From NCBI RefSeq assembly GCF_000230835.1, contig NZ_CM001240.1:876501-940500 (forward strand): a DNA stretch of 64,000 bases, given 5' to 3'. A model generated the notes under the pieces. That model was not told the origin of the DNA. It did no database searches and was given only the letters and a program-made list of their open reading frames with translations. Positions 37,714-47,233 of this stretch are shown here, in pieces. The position numbers and the translations under genes are program-made. The stretch comes from Clostridium sp. DL-VIII. Its GTDB lineage: Bacteria > Bacillota > Clostridia > Clostridiales > Clostridiaceae. The first letter of the stretch is position 1; every line of letters starts with the position of its first letter.

Positions 37714-38066
37714 TAGATAAGCACAAAATGAATAAGAATTAGTTTTGAAAATAATATAGCATTTAACAATAGATATATTATTGGAAATAAAATATAGCGT
37801 TTAACACAATATAATAATTTTTAAAGTTAATAGACATATACTAGCTGCTCATGGTGGCTGACTAGTAAAATGCATTAAAGGTTAGATAAATTAAATATAA
37901 ATTGGGCTTTGTCAAAATAAAATGAAATATTTTGGCAAAGTTTTTTTAGACAATGTTCATGGGATATTATTCTAATAATAGATTATTAAAGCATAATGCT
38001 AATTATAACCATGCTGATAATAAGGGTTATCATAATTTAATTAACTATAGTTTAGGGGGAATTTTA
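37714..38066. other. Gap between rhaA and the chemoreceptor gene
   Basis: Holds a clear terminator at 37907-37947 and otherwise AT-rich DNA. No cyclic-di-GMP riboswitch core, common before clostridial chemoreceptors, was found. Confidence 0.5.
37907..37947 (+). terminator. rhaA terminator
   Basis: CTTTGTCAAAATA / TATTTTGGCAAAG stem followed by T7. It sits before the likely chemoreceptor start at 38067. Confidence 0.8.
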
Positions 38067-40079
38067 ATGGATATAAAGCTTATGGCATTTAAAGAAGGGA
38101 CGAATATAAAAAGGTCTTTAAAAGCTAAATTAATGGCTAGTTACATAGCAATAGCATTGGTATCAATAGTGCTGATTGCATCATTAACTTATGTTAATAA
38201 TAGAAATATATTAACAAATAAAGTAGGAGAGTTATCTAAAGGTACAAGTGCACAGACTCAGTTAAACATAGATAATTATTTAGGTGAAATTGAAAATGCA
38301 ACTTCTCTTATTTTTGCAAATGATAACATTTTAATATTTAATCCACTTGATAATAAAACAGATCAGTTTCAAAAAGAGCAAGTATCAAAAGAAATAAGTG
38401 ATTATTTATTATCTATAAGTCTGATGCAGAATTTTACTGATTTTGCACTAGTCTATGAAGATGGAACTACAATTGGTAAAACATCTGAAACCATAACTAA
38501 TATGCATGACATGAAAGCATTATATACGGATTTAAAAAATCAAGTAGGTGGTAATAAGAGTAAAGCAAATTGGTTTACGGGTAAAGATGGGAACTACAGT
38601 AAATTATATTATGCAAAGCAGGTAAATGATAAAACGATGATGTTAGCATCAATTTATACAAGTGAACTTGAGGGAATGCTTCAAAGGGAAGATGATAACA
38701 GTGGAATTGTATTATCACTAATAGATAGCCAGGGGATAGCCATATATTCAACTGATAAGAATAGAATTGGAGCTAAGGTAAATGATGACATAGCTAAAAG
38801 CATAGATGGAGTTAATTCTAAAGTGTTTGAATCAGGCAGCAATTTAATTACATTAAATACTTGTAGCAATGGATGGAGATTAATAGATGAAATTCCAAAA
38901 GGGTACATATTACATGAAATTCAAACTTCAGGAATACTTACAATAGTATTGACTATTGTGTGCATAATAATTTCAGGCATATTTGGATTATTCCTTGCAA
39001 GAAGAATAGCTAATCCAATTAACAATCTTGTAGTTAAGATGAAAGAAGCAGAAGAGGGAGACTTAACAGTAAAAGCAGATGTCTTTGGAGAAGATGAAAT
39101 TGGAATGCTCAGCAAGAGTTTCAATTCAATGATTGGTTCTATAAGAAATTTAATTGAAGAAACTAGAAGTGTTTCTGAAATCGTTGTAAGAGAAGCTAAG
39201 GACTTAAAGGAAATATCAAGACAAACTTCTGAAATAGCAGAAGGGGTATCCAAGGCAATGGAAGGTATTGCAGAAGGTACTGTGGAACAATCCAATGAAT
39301 TAGATGCAACATTAGGGATAATGGAAAACTTAGCGAGCAGTATTAATAATATAATATCTAATGTTTCAAATGTGACAATTATATCTAATGAAACTAAAAA
39401 GGTTGGAGATGAATCATTAAATATAGTTAAGGGGTTAGAGGTTAAAACTAAAAATAGTAATGAGGTAATGGGAGAAATAACATCAAATATCGAAGTATTA
39501 ACTGAGAGCATAAAGGAAATCGAAAAAGTAATTGAAATGATACAAGGAATAAGTGAAGAAACTAACCTTTTATCACTGAACGCAAGTATTGAAGCTGCGC
39601 GTGCAGGAGAAAGTGGAAAAGGATTTGCAGTAGTTGCTGAAGAAGTAAAGAAACTTGCAGAAGAATCAAGGAAATCAACAGAGAGCATAAGTAAAGTAAT
39701 TAAAGATGTATATTCAAAAGCAAGCACTACTAAAAATCTCATAGATACTTCTAGAGAAGTATTTAAGGAGCAAAGTGAAGCTGTAACTTTTGCTAATAAT
39801 TCGTTTATCAATATAATAAATTCAACTGAAAAGATAACTGGTGAGATAGGAAATATAGAAAGTTTAATGAATAAAATAAATCATCAAAAAGATAAAACTT
39901 TAGAATCAACAAATAGTATAAAATACATTACTGAAAATTCATCTGCTAATACAGAAGAAGTTTTGGCGGCAACAGAAGAACAGACAGCTAGTGCTGAAAA
40001 CTTGGAAGAGCGTTCAATGAAATTAAGTGAAACTGTGAAAAAATTAGAAGACAGCTTAAGTATATTTAAGACAAATTAA
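38067..40079 (+). CDS. Methyl-accepting chemotaxis protein with Cache sensor
   Basis: 670 residues from ATG 38067 (TAGGGGGAATTTTA before it); the frame is open back to 37953 but that extension begins at the rhaA terminator. TM1 (about 21-43), an extracellular Cache-type domain (about 45-285), TM2 (about 292-315), HAMP, and a cytoplasmic signalling domain with the conserved hairpin tip [24 protein letters not shown]. Senses a ligand and signals to CheA. Its neighbour 58 bp downstream is a sugar-binding lipoprotein without permeases, hinting at sugar chemotaxis. Confidence 0.93.
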   Translation: MDIKLMAFKEGTNIKRSLKAKLMASYIAIALVSIVLIASLTYVNNRNILTNKVGELSKGTSAQTQLNIDNYLGEIENATSLIFANDNILIFNPLDNKTDQFQKEQVSKEISDYLLSISLMQNFTDFALVYEDGTTIGKTSETITNMHDMKALYTDLKNQVGGNKSKANWFTGKDGNYSKLYYAKQVNDKTMMLASIYTSELEGMLQREDDNSGIVLSLIDSQGIAIYSTDKNRIGAKVNDDIAKSIDGVNSKVFESGSNLITLNTCSNGWRLIDEIPKGYILHEIQTSGILTIVLTIVCIIISGIFGLFLARRIANPINNLVVKMKEAEEGDLTVKADVFGEDEIGMLSKSFNSMIGSIRNLIEETRSVSEIVVREAKDLKEISRQTSEIAEGVSKAMEGIAEGTVEQSNELDATLGIMENLASSINNIISNVSNVTIISNETKKVGDESLNIVKGLEVKTKNSNEVMGEITSNIEVLTESIKEIEKVIEMIQGISEETNLLSLNASIEAARAGESGKGFAVVAEEVKKLAEESRKSTESISKVIKDVYSKASTTKNLIDTSREVFKEQSEAVTFANNSFINIINSTEKITGEIGNIESLMNKINHQKDKTLESTNSIKYITENSSANTEEVLAATEEQTASAENLEERSMKLSETVKKLEDSLSIFKTN

Positions 40080-40137
40080 TCTTGCATTTTGGACGCAAGG
40101 ATTATAAAAAATTAGATGTTTTTAGGAGGAAGTTGTA

Positions 40138-41400
40138 ATGTATAAAAGAATTGTAGCAATATTAATGTGTTGTTTCACATCATTAAGTATATATGGATGT
40201 CAATCAAATAATAATAAAGATAAGTCAGACGATAGTGTAACCATAAGATTTTCATGGTGGGGTGGAGAGAGCAGGCACGATAAAACTATGGAAGTTATAC
40301 AAAAATTTGAAGAAAAATACCCAAATATTAAGGTAAAGCCAGAGTTTGCGGAATGGACAGGTTTCAATAAAAAAATGAGCATGAACATAGCCGGAAATGA
40401 AGAGCCAGATCTTATGCAAATAAATTATGACTGGCTTGAAGCATATTCTAAAGATGGATCAGGATTCTATGATTTGAATTCAGTTTCAGACGTTCTAAAA
40501 TTAGATAATTATTCTAAAGAGATATTAAAATATGGTACTAAAAATAATGTGTTAAATGGCATTTCAATTTCTATGAATAAGCAGGTTTTTTATTACAATG
40601 AAGATTTAGCTAAAAAATATGGAATTGAGAAATTTAATACTTGGGACGAGCTTTTAAATAGCAGAAGTAAAATTTCAGATGAAAATGAATATCCATTAGA
40701 ACTAGATGATGTTAGTGCATGGGCTCTACCTACAGCTTATGTTCAGGAGAAGACTGGAAAAGACTTTATTAAGGATGATGGAACTCTTGGATTTAATGAA
40801 GAGGACTTGAAAGATCTATTAACATTTTATAAAACTCTTGTAGATAACAAGGTAATCCCAGCTACCCTTCACAAAGGCGCCAATGATTTAAGTGATAATA
40901 AATCTGTCGCAGGTTTTTCATGGACCTCAGATGCGACTAAAATTGAAGGACTAATGAAGAAAAACAATAAAGGAGCTGGATTTAGTAAATTGCCATCTGT
41001 TGATGGAAAAACAAGTCTAAGTTATGTAAAACCATCAATGTTATATGCTATAAGTAAAAACACAGAGCATCCAAAAGAAGCTGCTTTATTATTGAATTTC
41101 ATATTAAATGATGAAGATGCAGCTAAAGTTTTAGGTTTCGATAGAGGGGTACCATCAAGCAGTACAGCTATTAAAGCTTTAGAAGTAGATAATAAACTGT
41201 CAGGACTGCAATATGAAGCCAATAAAGAAGATAGTAGTGTAAAAGAAATATTGATAAGCCCATACTATGAAAATACATTAATTCAAAGTGTATGTATAGA
41301 TGCTCTAAATAAAGTCGGTTATGGCAAAGCCAGTCCGGATCAATGTGCTAAAGAAACATATGATAATCTGAATAGAACACTGGATAGTATTAGAAAATAA
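40138..41400 (+). CDS. Extracellular sugar-binding lipoprotein (ABC SBP family 1), orphan
   Basis: 420 residues. Lipoprotein signal with lipobox IYGC (Cys about residue 20), then a family-1 solute-binding fold (IRFSWWGGESRHDKTMEVIQKFEEKYPNIKV, DLMQINYDWL, AALLLNFILNDEDAAKVLG). Such proteins bind oligosaccharides for CUT1 ABC importers, yet no permease or ATPase gene is near. TTTAGGAGGAAG ribosome site; a small CTTGC/GCAAG hairpin lies between it and the chemoreceptor. It may deliver a rhamnogalacturonan fragment either to a distant transporter or to the chemoreceptor. Confidence 0.88.
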   Translation: MYKRIVAILMCCFTSLSIYGCQSNNNKDKSDDSVTIRFSWWGGESRHDKTMEVIQKFEEKYPNIKVKPEFAEWTGFNKKMSMNIAGNEEPDLMQINYDWLEAYSKDGSGFYDLNSVSDVLKLDNYSKEILKYGTKNNVLNGISISMNKQVFYYNEDLAKKYGIEKFNTWDELLNSRSKISDENEYPLELDDVSAWALPTAYVQEKTGKDFIKDDGTLGFNEEDLKDLLTFYKTLVDNKVIPATLHKGANDLSDNKSVAGFSWTSDATKIEGLMKKNNKGAGFSKLPSVDGKTSLSYVKPSMLYAISKNTEHPKEAALLLNFILNDEDAAKVLGFDRGVPSSSTAIKALEVDNKLSGLQYEANKEDSSVKEILISPYYENTLIQSVCIDALNKVGYGKASPDQCAKETYDNLNRTLDSIRK

Positions 41401-41432
41401 TATAGACTCTTAAACTTATTCAGTAGCTAACC

Positions 41433-41619
41433 GAAATCAAATACATTTGTATTTCGCAGGACTATGAAAATTACGCTGAAAGTACTAAGAGGTAGGTTGC
41501 ACCCACTTTAGCTTGCTCCAATCATTCAATTGGACAAGCTAAAGTGGAACAACCTACCTCTAAGTGCTTTTAACATCGAAATTTTTAAATGCCTGCTGCA
41601 CACAAATGTATTTGATTTC
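41433..41619. repeat. Long palindromic element, copy 2
   Basis: 187 nt. Outer arms 41433-41450 / 41602-41619 (18 bp exact), inner arms GAGGTAGGTTG / CAACCTACCTC (41489-41499 / 41550-41560) and CCACTTTAG / CTAAAGTGG (41503-41511 / 41539-41547). The inter-stem segment CAGGACTATGAAAATT and the distal AAATGCCTG match copy 1 at 10355. Starts 33 bp after the SBP stop. Confidence 0.85.
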
Positions 41620-41680
41620 TGGTGTAGATATGAACTCAAAGTTTAGTCAATATGGAAGTATATTTTATAAGGGTAAGTTT

Positions 41681-41839
41681 AGGTACAATCAAAAAACAAT
41701 AGATCAGTATACTTGTCTATTTTGTACCATACTGCGTCAGTAGATTCCGCTAATGGTTTAACTACGAACTGAATTTGATTCCTCGTTTGGCATTAAATAT
41801 TCGGCGTGTATTTTGTCTATTATTTATTTTTATGTGCCT
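41681..41839 (+). repeat. GGCAC-ended dispersed element, copy D (diverged)
   Basis: 159 bp. Ends AGGTACAATCAAAAAA and ATTTATTTTTATGTGCCT match the family and are flanked by TTA on both sides; the interior is largely different from copies B and C except for GTCTATTTTG-ACCAT-CTGCG. Sub-terminal arms still pair (AATAGA / TCTATT) although their sequence differs from the other copies. Confidence 0.75.
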
Positions 41840-41872
41840 TAACGGTAGGTGGATAGCTATATGAAATAAAAG

Positions 41873-41912
41873 AAACCTCATTCTCTCTTTATGTCTAGAG
41901 AATGAGGTTTTT
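41873..41912. terminator. Bidirectional terminator before the GH105 gene
   Basis: AAACCTCATTCTCT / AGAGAATGAGGTTTTT stem; serves the GH105 gene on the reverse strand and anything reading from the SBP side. Confidence 0.85.
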
Positions 41913-41932
41913 GAATAATTAGTAATTAAAAA

Positions 41933-43063
41933 CTAACAATCTACATGGTTAAGAGCTTCAACGAGAGCCATGATAGTTAGTGATTGGCCATAAGCCATAG
42001 GAGCTATAATAATATTTTTGTAATGTTCTTTATTATAGCCCATTCCTGTACCGCCAGATACATTTAGTACAGTACCATCTTTAGCTATGTTGTTACAGAT
42101 TGCTTCTATAGCTTTTTTACCAACTGGTTTAAAGGAATCATCTAGTATTCCAAGTCTTATTCCTGTTAATATACCGGCAGCTATTGCAGCAGAACCAGAA
42201 ACTTCTTCATAACTAGTAGGATCATCAATGACTGTATGCCATAGTCCTGATTTTGATTGATATTTAGCTAATGCATTTACTTGAGCTTTGAAGGTATCAA
42301 CTAGGAATTTCTTTAATCCAGGATTCATTTCACCATCAAACATATCAATATAATCTAGGATGCCAAATGTAAACCATGAATTACCCCTGCACCAGAAAAT
42401 TTCACCGAAGTTGCTGTTTTCGTTAAAGCTCCATCCATGGAAGAACAAGCCAGATTTTTTATCATACAGATATTTTATATGAATAAGTACTTGGTGAATT
42501 GATTCATCAATCCAATCCTGCCTATTATATTTTTGTCCCATTTTATTTAAGAATAAAACGGTCATAAATAAGGTATCGATCCACATTTCACTTTCATTTA
42601 ATCTAACACCTTGTCTGTCTCCGTTTGCGCTAGTAACATGCTGGAAACCGCCTTCTTTAGTTCTTGGGAGACAATCAATAAGCCAGTCAGCCCATTTCAA
42701 GCAAAGGTTTTCAAATTCCTTATTAGGGCTTGTTTCTAATAAATTTATTAGAGTTAATAAAGGTGCTGTTGTATTAATATTTTTGGATGGTAAGCCATTA
42801 TCTATATTTGTTTTATACCAATTATTTAAAAAGTCTAAATACTTTTTACTTTTATCATGTTTATCTAACTTTAACAATCCATATAATCCAACGCCTTGCG
42901 GCCAATCCCATTCTTGAATTCCAAAGTCTCTTGGAAACATTCCAATAGCTTCTCCGCCATCTTTAGTTAATTTTTCTTCATCGGCTGGACGATCTAAGTT
43001 TATGAGTTTATCAACTACTAAATCAAGCTTTGCACGAATTTCTTTTTCTGTTAATTTCATCAT
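41933..43063 (-). CDS. Unsaturated rhamnogalacturonyl hydrolase (GH105, YteR-like)
   Basis: 376 residues (or 375 from the second ATG, better spaced from GAGGTGAT). GH88/GH105 (alpha/alpha)6 barrel: FGIQEWDWPQGVGLYGLLK, WIDTLF with the likely catalytic Asp163, FWCRGNSWFTFGILDYID and a terminal GMGYNKEHYKNIIIAPMAYGQ. No signal peptide, so it acts inside the cell on unsaturated galacturonyl-rhamnose released by rhamnogalacturonan lyases, giving L-rhamnose for the neighbouring rha genes. This is the strongest clue that the rhamnose comes from pectin. Confidence 0.92.
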   Translation of the reverse strand: MMKLTEKEIRAKLDLVVDKLINLDRPADEEKLTKDGGEAIGMFPRDFGIQEWDWPQGVGLYGLLKLDKHDKSKKYLDFLNNWYKTNIDNGLPSKNINTTAPLLTLINLLETSPNKEFENLCLKWADWLIDCLPRTKEGGFQHVTSANGDRQGVRLNESEMWIDTLFMTVLFLNKMGQKYNRQDWIDESIHQVLIHIKYLYDKKSGLFFHGWSFNENSNFGEIFWCRGNSWFTFGILDYIDMFDGEMNPGLKKFLVDTFKAQVNALAKYQSKSGLWHTVIDDPTSYEEVSGSAAIAAGILTGIRLGILDDSFKPVGKKAIEAICNNIAKDGTVLNVSGGTGMGYNKEHYKNIIIAPMAYGQSLTIMALVEALNHVDC

Positions 43064-43543
43064 ATATCACCTCATATATTTTATTGCTAGAAAGTATTAT
43101 GGAATATTCTTTCTATTTTATATTCTAATAGTAATTATTATAAAATCGAGAATATAATATCAATCAATAAATAACTGATTGAATAAATATAGCTTTAATG
43201 TAAATGTATAAGTTTGCAATCATTAGTATGATTTATAAATTTATTATAGAATTAAGATTATTTTTGATCTCAATATAAATTATACATCAGAAAACAAAAT
43301 AAATCTACATAAAACAAAAATACAAAGAAGAAAATATCAGTAAAATATCAATGATATATTTAAAGGATGTTAATAATAAGACAACTGCAATCATTGTAAA
43401 ATGGGTAATGATCTGATTAAATGCGCGGGTATGAATGCATTTTGATTTATGTTGATTTTAAAAAGAATCACACAAAAAACTGTTGAGTTTTGATTGAACG
43501 AGTTATATAATTAAAATTATCATTTATGGAAAGGAAGAATATT
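43064..43543. promoter_or_regulatory. Divergent control region with promoter for the TIM-barrel gene
   Basis: TTGAGT (43483-43488), 17-bp spacer, TATAAT (43506-43511) make a strong promoter for the gene at 43544. ACAAAAAAC at 43472-43480, two bases before the -35, recurs at the same distance before the rhaD promoter (48183-48191), so it is a candidate regulator site. The remaining 400 bp are AT-rich with no clear reverse promoter seen. Confidence 0.55.
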
Positions 43544-44383
43544 ATGAGAATTGGAATTAGAGGACATGATATTGGAAACTATAGACTAGATCAAATAGGA
43601 CAAATAATGAATGATAAAAAGCTTAAAAGTGTACAATTTGTCCCAAAGAAAATAATATCAGAGTTTGAGGTTACAAAAGGAAGTATGACACCAGGAATGG
43701 CTCAATATATTAATGAAACATTTCAAAAGTATGGAATTAATATAAGTATACTTGGATGTTATATTAACTTAGCAAATCCAGATGACAAAGAACTTAATGA
43801 ATTATTAGACATGTTTAAGGAACATATACGCTTTGCAAAATACCTGGGCTGCAATATTGTGGGTACTGAGACAGGAGCTTTAAATAGAGAATATATTTAT
43901 ACAGAAAAAAATAATACAGAAGAAGCTTTTCAAAGATCATTAAATTCAATAAAAGCTCTTGTAGAGGAAGCTGAGAAATTTGGGGTTTCAGTTGGGATAG
44001 AGGGAGTTACAAAACATGTGATGAACACTCCAGAGAGATTAAAGAGGGCACTAGATAGTGTTAAATCAAATAATCTGCAAGTGATTTTTGATCCTATTAA
44101 CTTTATAGATGAAAGTAATTATGAAAGACAAGATGAAATAATAAAAAGATCATTTGAATTGTTTGGTGAAAAAATATCAATAATACATGCAAAGGATTTT
44201 GTTTATAAAGATGGAAAGGTGCAGCAGGTTTCAATAGGAAAAGGACAATTTAATTATCCGCTGTTATTATCCTTAGTCAAAAAAAGAAAGCCTTATATAG
44301 ATATAATACTTGAAGATACAATACCGGAAGATTTGGATTCAAGTATAAAATATATTGAGGAAGTTTATAACAGCTTATTATAA
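43544..44383 (+). CDS. Xylose-isomerase-like TIM barrel protein (sugar phosphate epimerase/isomerase family)
   Basis: 279 residues from ATG 43544; AAAGGAAG at 43530 decides against ATG 43526. AP-endonuclease-2/xylose isomerase-like fold with metal-binding residues visible at strand ends (ETG, SVGIEGVTKH, VIFDPINFID, IIHAKDF, ILEDT). Members include hexulose-phosphate and ribulose-phosphate 3-epimerases and inosose isomerases. In this locus it may act on a rhamnose- or galacturonate-derived sugar; the exact reaction is unknown. Confidence 0.85.
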   Translation: MRIGIRGHDIGNYRLDQIGQIMNDKKLKSVQFVPKKIISEFEVTKGSMTPGMAQYINETFQKYGINISILGCYINLANPDDKELNELLDMFKEHIRFAKYLGCNIVGTETGALNREYIYTEKNNTEEAFQRSLNSIKALVEEAEKFGVSVGIEGVTKHVMNTPERLKRALDSVKSNNLQVIFDPINFIDESNYERQDEIIKRSFELFGEKISIIHAKDFVYKDGKVQQVSIGKGQFNYPLLLSLVKKRKPYIDIILEDTIPEDLDSSIKYIEEVYNSLL

Positions 44384-44441
44384 ATTTATTTATATGTAGG
44401 GTTAGATTTGATTTTAATATATATACAAAGAGTTTGGCGTA

Positions 44442-44480
44442 AATAAAAGAGGCGTAGGGAAATCCTAGGCTTCTTTTATT
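44442..44480 (+). terminator. Terminator after the TIM-barrel gene
   Basis: AATAAAAGAGGCGTAGG / CCTAGGCTTCTTTTATT stem and T-rich tail. Confidence 0.85.
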
Positions 44481-44627
44481 TTATATTAAAAGAATTAAAA
44501 ATATATAATGAATGAATAAAAATGAATTGTAGTAAATGTTAAAAACAAAAGTATGACTAAAAAATAAGTCCTAAATGATTGGAAAAAGATTATTCAAATA
44601 TGATTTTAAAGATAAAACTAACATAAA

Positions 44628-44690
44628 CAAATAAAAACAAAAGAAAATACAAGAAAATATATTGACTTTGTGTTGGAATCAAAGTAATAT
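44628..44690 (+). promoter_or_regulatory. Transporter promoter with A-rich candidate operator
   Basis: TTGACT (44662-44667), 17-bp spacer, TAATAT (44685-44690), predicting a leader of about 330 nt. Just upstream, CAAATAAAAACAAAAGAAAA (44628-44647) closely matches 48161-48180 before the rhaD promoter; DeoR regulators often use A-rich repeated sites, so this may be bound by the 47234 product. Confidence 0.55.
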
Positions 44691-44867
44691 ATAAATATAG
44701 AGGATGTAAATGTTTTAAGTAACCGATAACAAATTTAGGATACTCGGGGGGAATAGCTATGGTAGATAGAACTCTATAGAGAAAAAACAAATATATTGAA
44801 AGAATTAATTACATTTGATAATTCCATCAAGGTGTACAAGTTAAGTTAAATTTATGAAAAATAAAGA

Positions 44868-44977
44868 GCTCATATCAAATAAGGTTATTTATGATTTATA
44901 ACAGAGTAATCAGATATTAAATTTATTATAGTATGGTGAATTTTAATCTTGTTTTTTATATTATAAAAACGTTAACA
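44868..44977 (+). promoter_or_regulatory. Transporter leader: shared motif and cre-like site
   Basis: GCTCATATCAAATAAGGTTA (44868-44887) resembles 48273-48296 in the rhaD leader. TAAAAACGTTAACA (44964-44977) resembles a catabolite-responsive element for CcpA with about two mismatches; lying downstream of the promoter it would act as a roadblock. Confidence 0.4.
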
Positions 44978-45027
44978 CTTAAATACTATGTAAAAAATAA
45001 AATTTATAATATATTTTAGGAGGAAAT

Positions 45028-46569
45028 ATGAGTAAGAAAGATGGAAAAATAAGATTTATAAATTATTTTTCTTATGGAATGAATGATTTCATAGGAGCAG
45101 GAGCATTTGCATTAACAAGTGCATGGTTATTATATTTTTATACAACTTTTTGCGGATTAACACCAATTCAAGCGAGTTCAATATTTGCGTTGGCCCGTAT
45201 AGTAGATGCAGTAGCAAGTCCGACAATGGGATTTATAACAGACAACTTCCACAAAACTGCACTTGGAAGAAAGTTTGGAAGAAGAAAATTCTTTTTACTA
45301 GCAGCAATACCTTTAATAATTGTATATTCAGCTATTTGGGTTAGTGGTTTCTCTTATGTTTATTATGTTGCGACTTATATAGCATTTGAAATCGTCTATA
45401 CGATGGTACTTATACCTTATGATACTTTGGCAGCAGAAATGACATCAGATTTTAAAGTTCGTGCGAAACTTACTAGTGCGAGAATGTATATTGCTCAATT
45501 TTCAGCTTTTCTAGCTGCATTTTTACCAGGAAGACTTATAAATGCATTAGGAAAAGAATCTCCACAATCATTTTTGATTGCTGGTGGAATTTTTACTGTA
45601 ATATTTATATGTGTTTTAATTCTTGTATACACATTCACTTGGGAAAGGTCTTTAGAAGAAATAGAAATATTAGAAGGAAGACATTCAAAGGAAAAATTAT
45701 CATTTGGGCAAAATGTAATGAAAATTTACATAGATTTAATTACAACTCTTAAAATTAAAACTTTTAGAGCTCATTTAGGAATGTACATTGGAGGGTATTT
45801 AGCACAGGATACATTTAATGCAGTTTTTACTTATTTTATAGTATTTGCATTATTTAAGGGGGCTATTGTAGCATCAAACTTATTAGCATTAATGTATATA
45901 TTCCAAATAGCGGGAGTTGGTATAGCAACTTATTGCACATTGAAATTAAGTCCTGGTGGGGCATTTAGAGTTGTATCACTAATATTCTTTGTAAGTATTA
46001 TAGGATATTTAATAGTATATAAAACAGTTCCTGACAGTCTTGTTGCATTATATATTGTATCAGCTGTGGCTGGACTTGGAAGAGGTGGAATAAACTTTGT
46101 TCCTTGGAATAACTATACTTTTGTTCCTGATGTAGATGAAATAGTGTCTGCTGATAGAAGAGAAGGTGTATTTGCTGGATTTATGAGTCTTTTACGTAAA
46201 GCTTCACAAGCACTTGCTGTTTTCTTAGTTGGAGTTGTATTACAAGAATTCAACTTTAAATCTGGATCAACAACAGCACAACCTCCAGAAGCATTAACAG
46301 CTATGGCGGTTATATTAATAGCAGCACCAGCAATACTACTTATATATGGTATAATATCATCATATAAATTCAAAGTATCTCATAAAACACATGAAATACT
46401 TAAGAAAGAAATTGCAAGATTAAAAGATGGTGGATTAAAAGAGGATGTAGATTCAGAAACTCGTGAAACAGTTGAGGAATTAACAGGATTAAATTACGAG
46501 AATGTATGGGGAAATAACAAGGTAGGTTATAGAAACTGGAGAAGATATAAAGAAAATCAAAAAGCTTAA
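45028..46569 (+). CDS. GPH-family (MFS) sugar:cation symporter
   Basis: 513 residues, about twelve membrane helices. N-terminal FSYGMNDFIGAGAFALTSAWLLYFYTTFCGL and DAVASPTMGFITDN followed by GRKFGRRKFF are typical of the glycoside-pentoside-hexuronide symporters. A C-terminal cytoplasmic tail (about 450-513) is somewhat long. Flanked by rhamnose and GH105 genes, so it likely imports rhamnose or unsaturated rhamnogalacturonan disaccharides with a cation. TTTAGGAGG ribosome site. Confidence 0.9.
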   Translation: MSKKDGKIRFINYFSYGMNDFIGAGAFALTSAWLLYFYTTFCGLTPIQASSIFALARIVDAVASPTMGFITDNFHKTALGRKFGRRKFFLLAAIPLIIVYSAIWVSGFSYVYYVATYIAFEIVYTMVLIPYDTLAAEMTSDFKVRAKLTSARMYIAQFSAFLAAFLPGRLINALGKESPQSFLIAGGIFTVIFICVLILVYTFTWERSLEEIEILEGRHSKEKLSFGQNVMKIYIDLITTLKIKTFRAHLGMYIGGYLAQDTFNAVFTYFIVFALFKGAIVASNLLALMYIFQIAGVGIATYCTLKLSPGGAFRVVSLIFFVSIIGYLIVYKTVPDSLVALYIVSAVAGLGRGGINFVPWNNYTFVPDVDEIVSADRREGVFAGFMSLLRKASQALAVFLVGVVLQEFNFKSGSTTAQPPEALTAMAVILIAAPAILLIYGIISSYKFKVSHKTHEILKKEIARLKDGGLKEDVDSETRETVEELTGLNYENVWGNNKVGYRNWRRYKENQKA

Positions 46570-46593
46570 ATATATAGAATTATATAATATAGC

Positions 46594-46634
46594 AAGAAAA
46601 TAGCCTGCACCAAGAAGTGTAGGCTATTTTCTTT
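46594..46634. terminator. Terminator between the symporter and rhaM
   Basis: AAGAAAATAGCCTGCA / TGTAGGCTATTTTCTTT stem; usable from both sides. Confidence 0.85.
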
Positions 46635-46694
46635 CTGTATATTTTAAAATTGCAATTAAAGTCACTTTTGTTTATGAAAGTAAAACTTTAATAA

Positions 46695-47009
46695 TTACTT
46701 TAAATTAAATACCTTAGATAATTCTATAGATACAGGACTGTTATCTGGATTAGTTTCCATTATATCTTTCATAAATTCCCACCATTTTTTGCAGGCTTCT
46801 GTTTCTGCAATTTGATCCCATAATTCTTCACTTTCCATTTCTACATAAGAAAATAAGTAATTGGTCTCTTTATCATGAAATATTAGATATGTCGAGGCTC
46901 CATGAGATTTTAATTCCTTTACAAGTTCTGGCCAGATTTCATTATGTCGTTTTTCATATTCTTTTTCCTTACCTTCAAATAATTTCATTTTAAAAGCTTT
47001 TTGTATCAT
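46695..47009 (-). CDS. rhaM: L-rhamnose mutarotase
   Basis: 104 residues from ATG 47009, chosen because GAAGGAGAA precedes it and 104 residues is the standard RhaM length; an upstream in-frame ATG at 47045 has no such site. KMKLFEGKEKEYEKRHNEIWPEL and the C-terminal WWEFMKDIMETNPDNSP match the family. It speeds interconversion of alpha- and beta-L-rhamnose so that RhaA gets its preferred anomer. Divergent from the DeoR regulator. Confidence 0.95.
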   Translation of the reverse strand: MIQKAFKMKLFEGKEKEYEKRHNEIWPELVKELKSHGASTYLIFHDKETNYLFSYVEMESEELWDQIAETEACKKWWEFMKDIMETNPDNSPVSIELSKVFNLK

Positions 47010-47233
47010 AGCTATTCTCCTTCGAAAATAATAATATATGTACATTATATAGCTCTTCTTAAAAAATGGTCAATAATTAATTTTGATTTATATTGTATTA
47101 TCTGTGTTGATTTGGTATATTGGATATAAATTAATTAAGTATCAAATAATAAATATGTAATTTTAATTATTTGAAATATGATTTAAAATATAAATGTATG
47201 GAAGTTGTGAAATGAATAGAAGGAGGAAATAGA

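Noticed and set aside
37714..38066. Possible cyclic-di-GMP riboswitch before the chemoreceptor
   Set aside because: The conserved GEMM core and tetraloop-receptor sequences are absent; only a terminator hairpin is present.
38921..39811. 296-codon open frame antisense to the chemoreceptor
   Set aside because: It mirrors the coiled-coil signalling domain on the other strand, is rich in Ser/Leu/Ile/Thr without a domain, and lacks a ribosome site. Coding evidence for the + strand MCP is overwhelming.
44590..44790. 66-codon reverse hydrophobic frame in the symporter leader
   Set aside because: AT-rich antisense of a promoter and leader; no ribosome site and no homology recognised.
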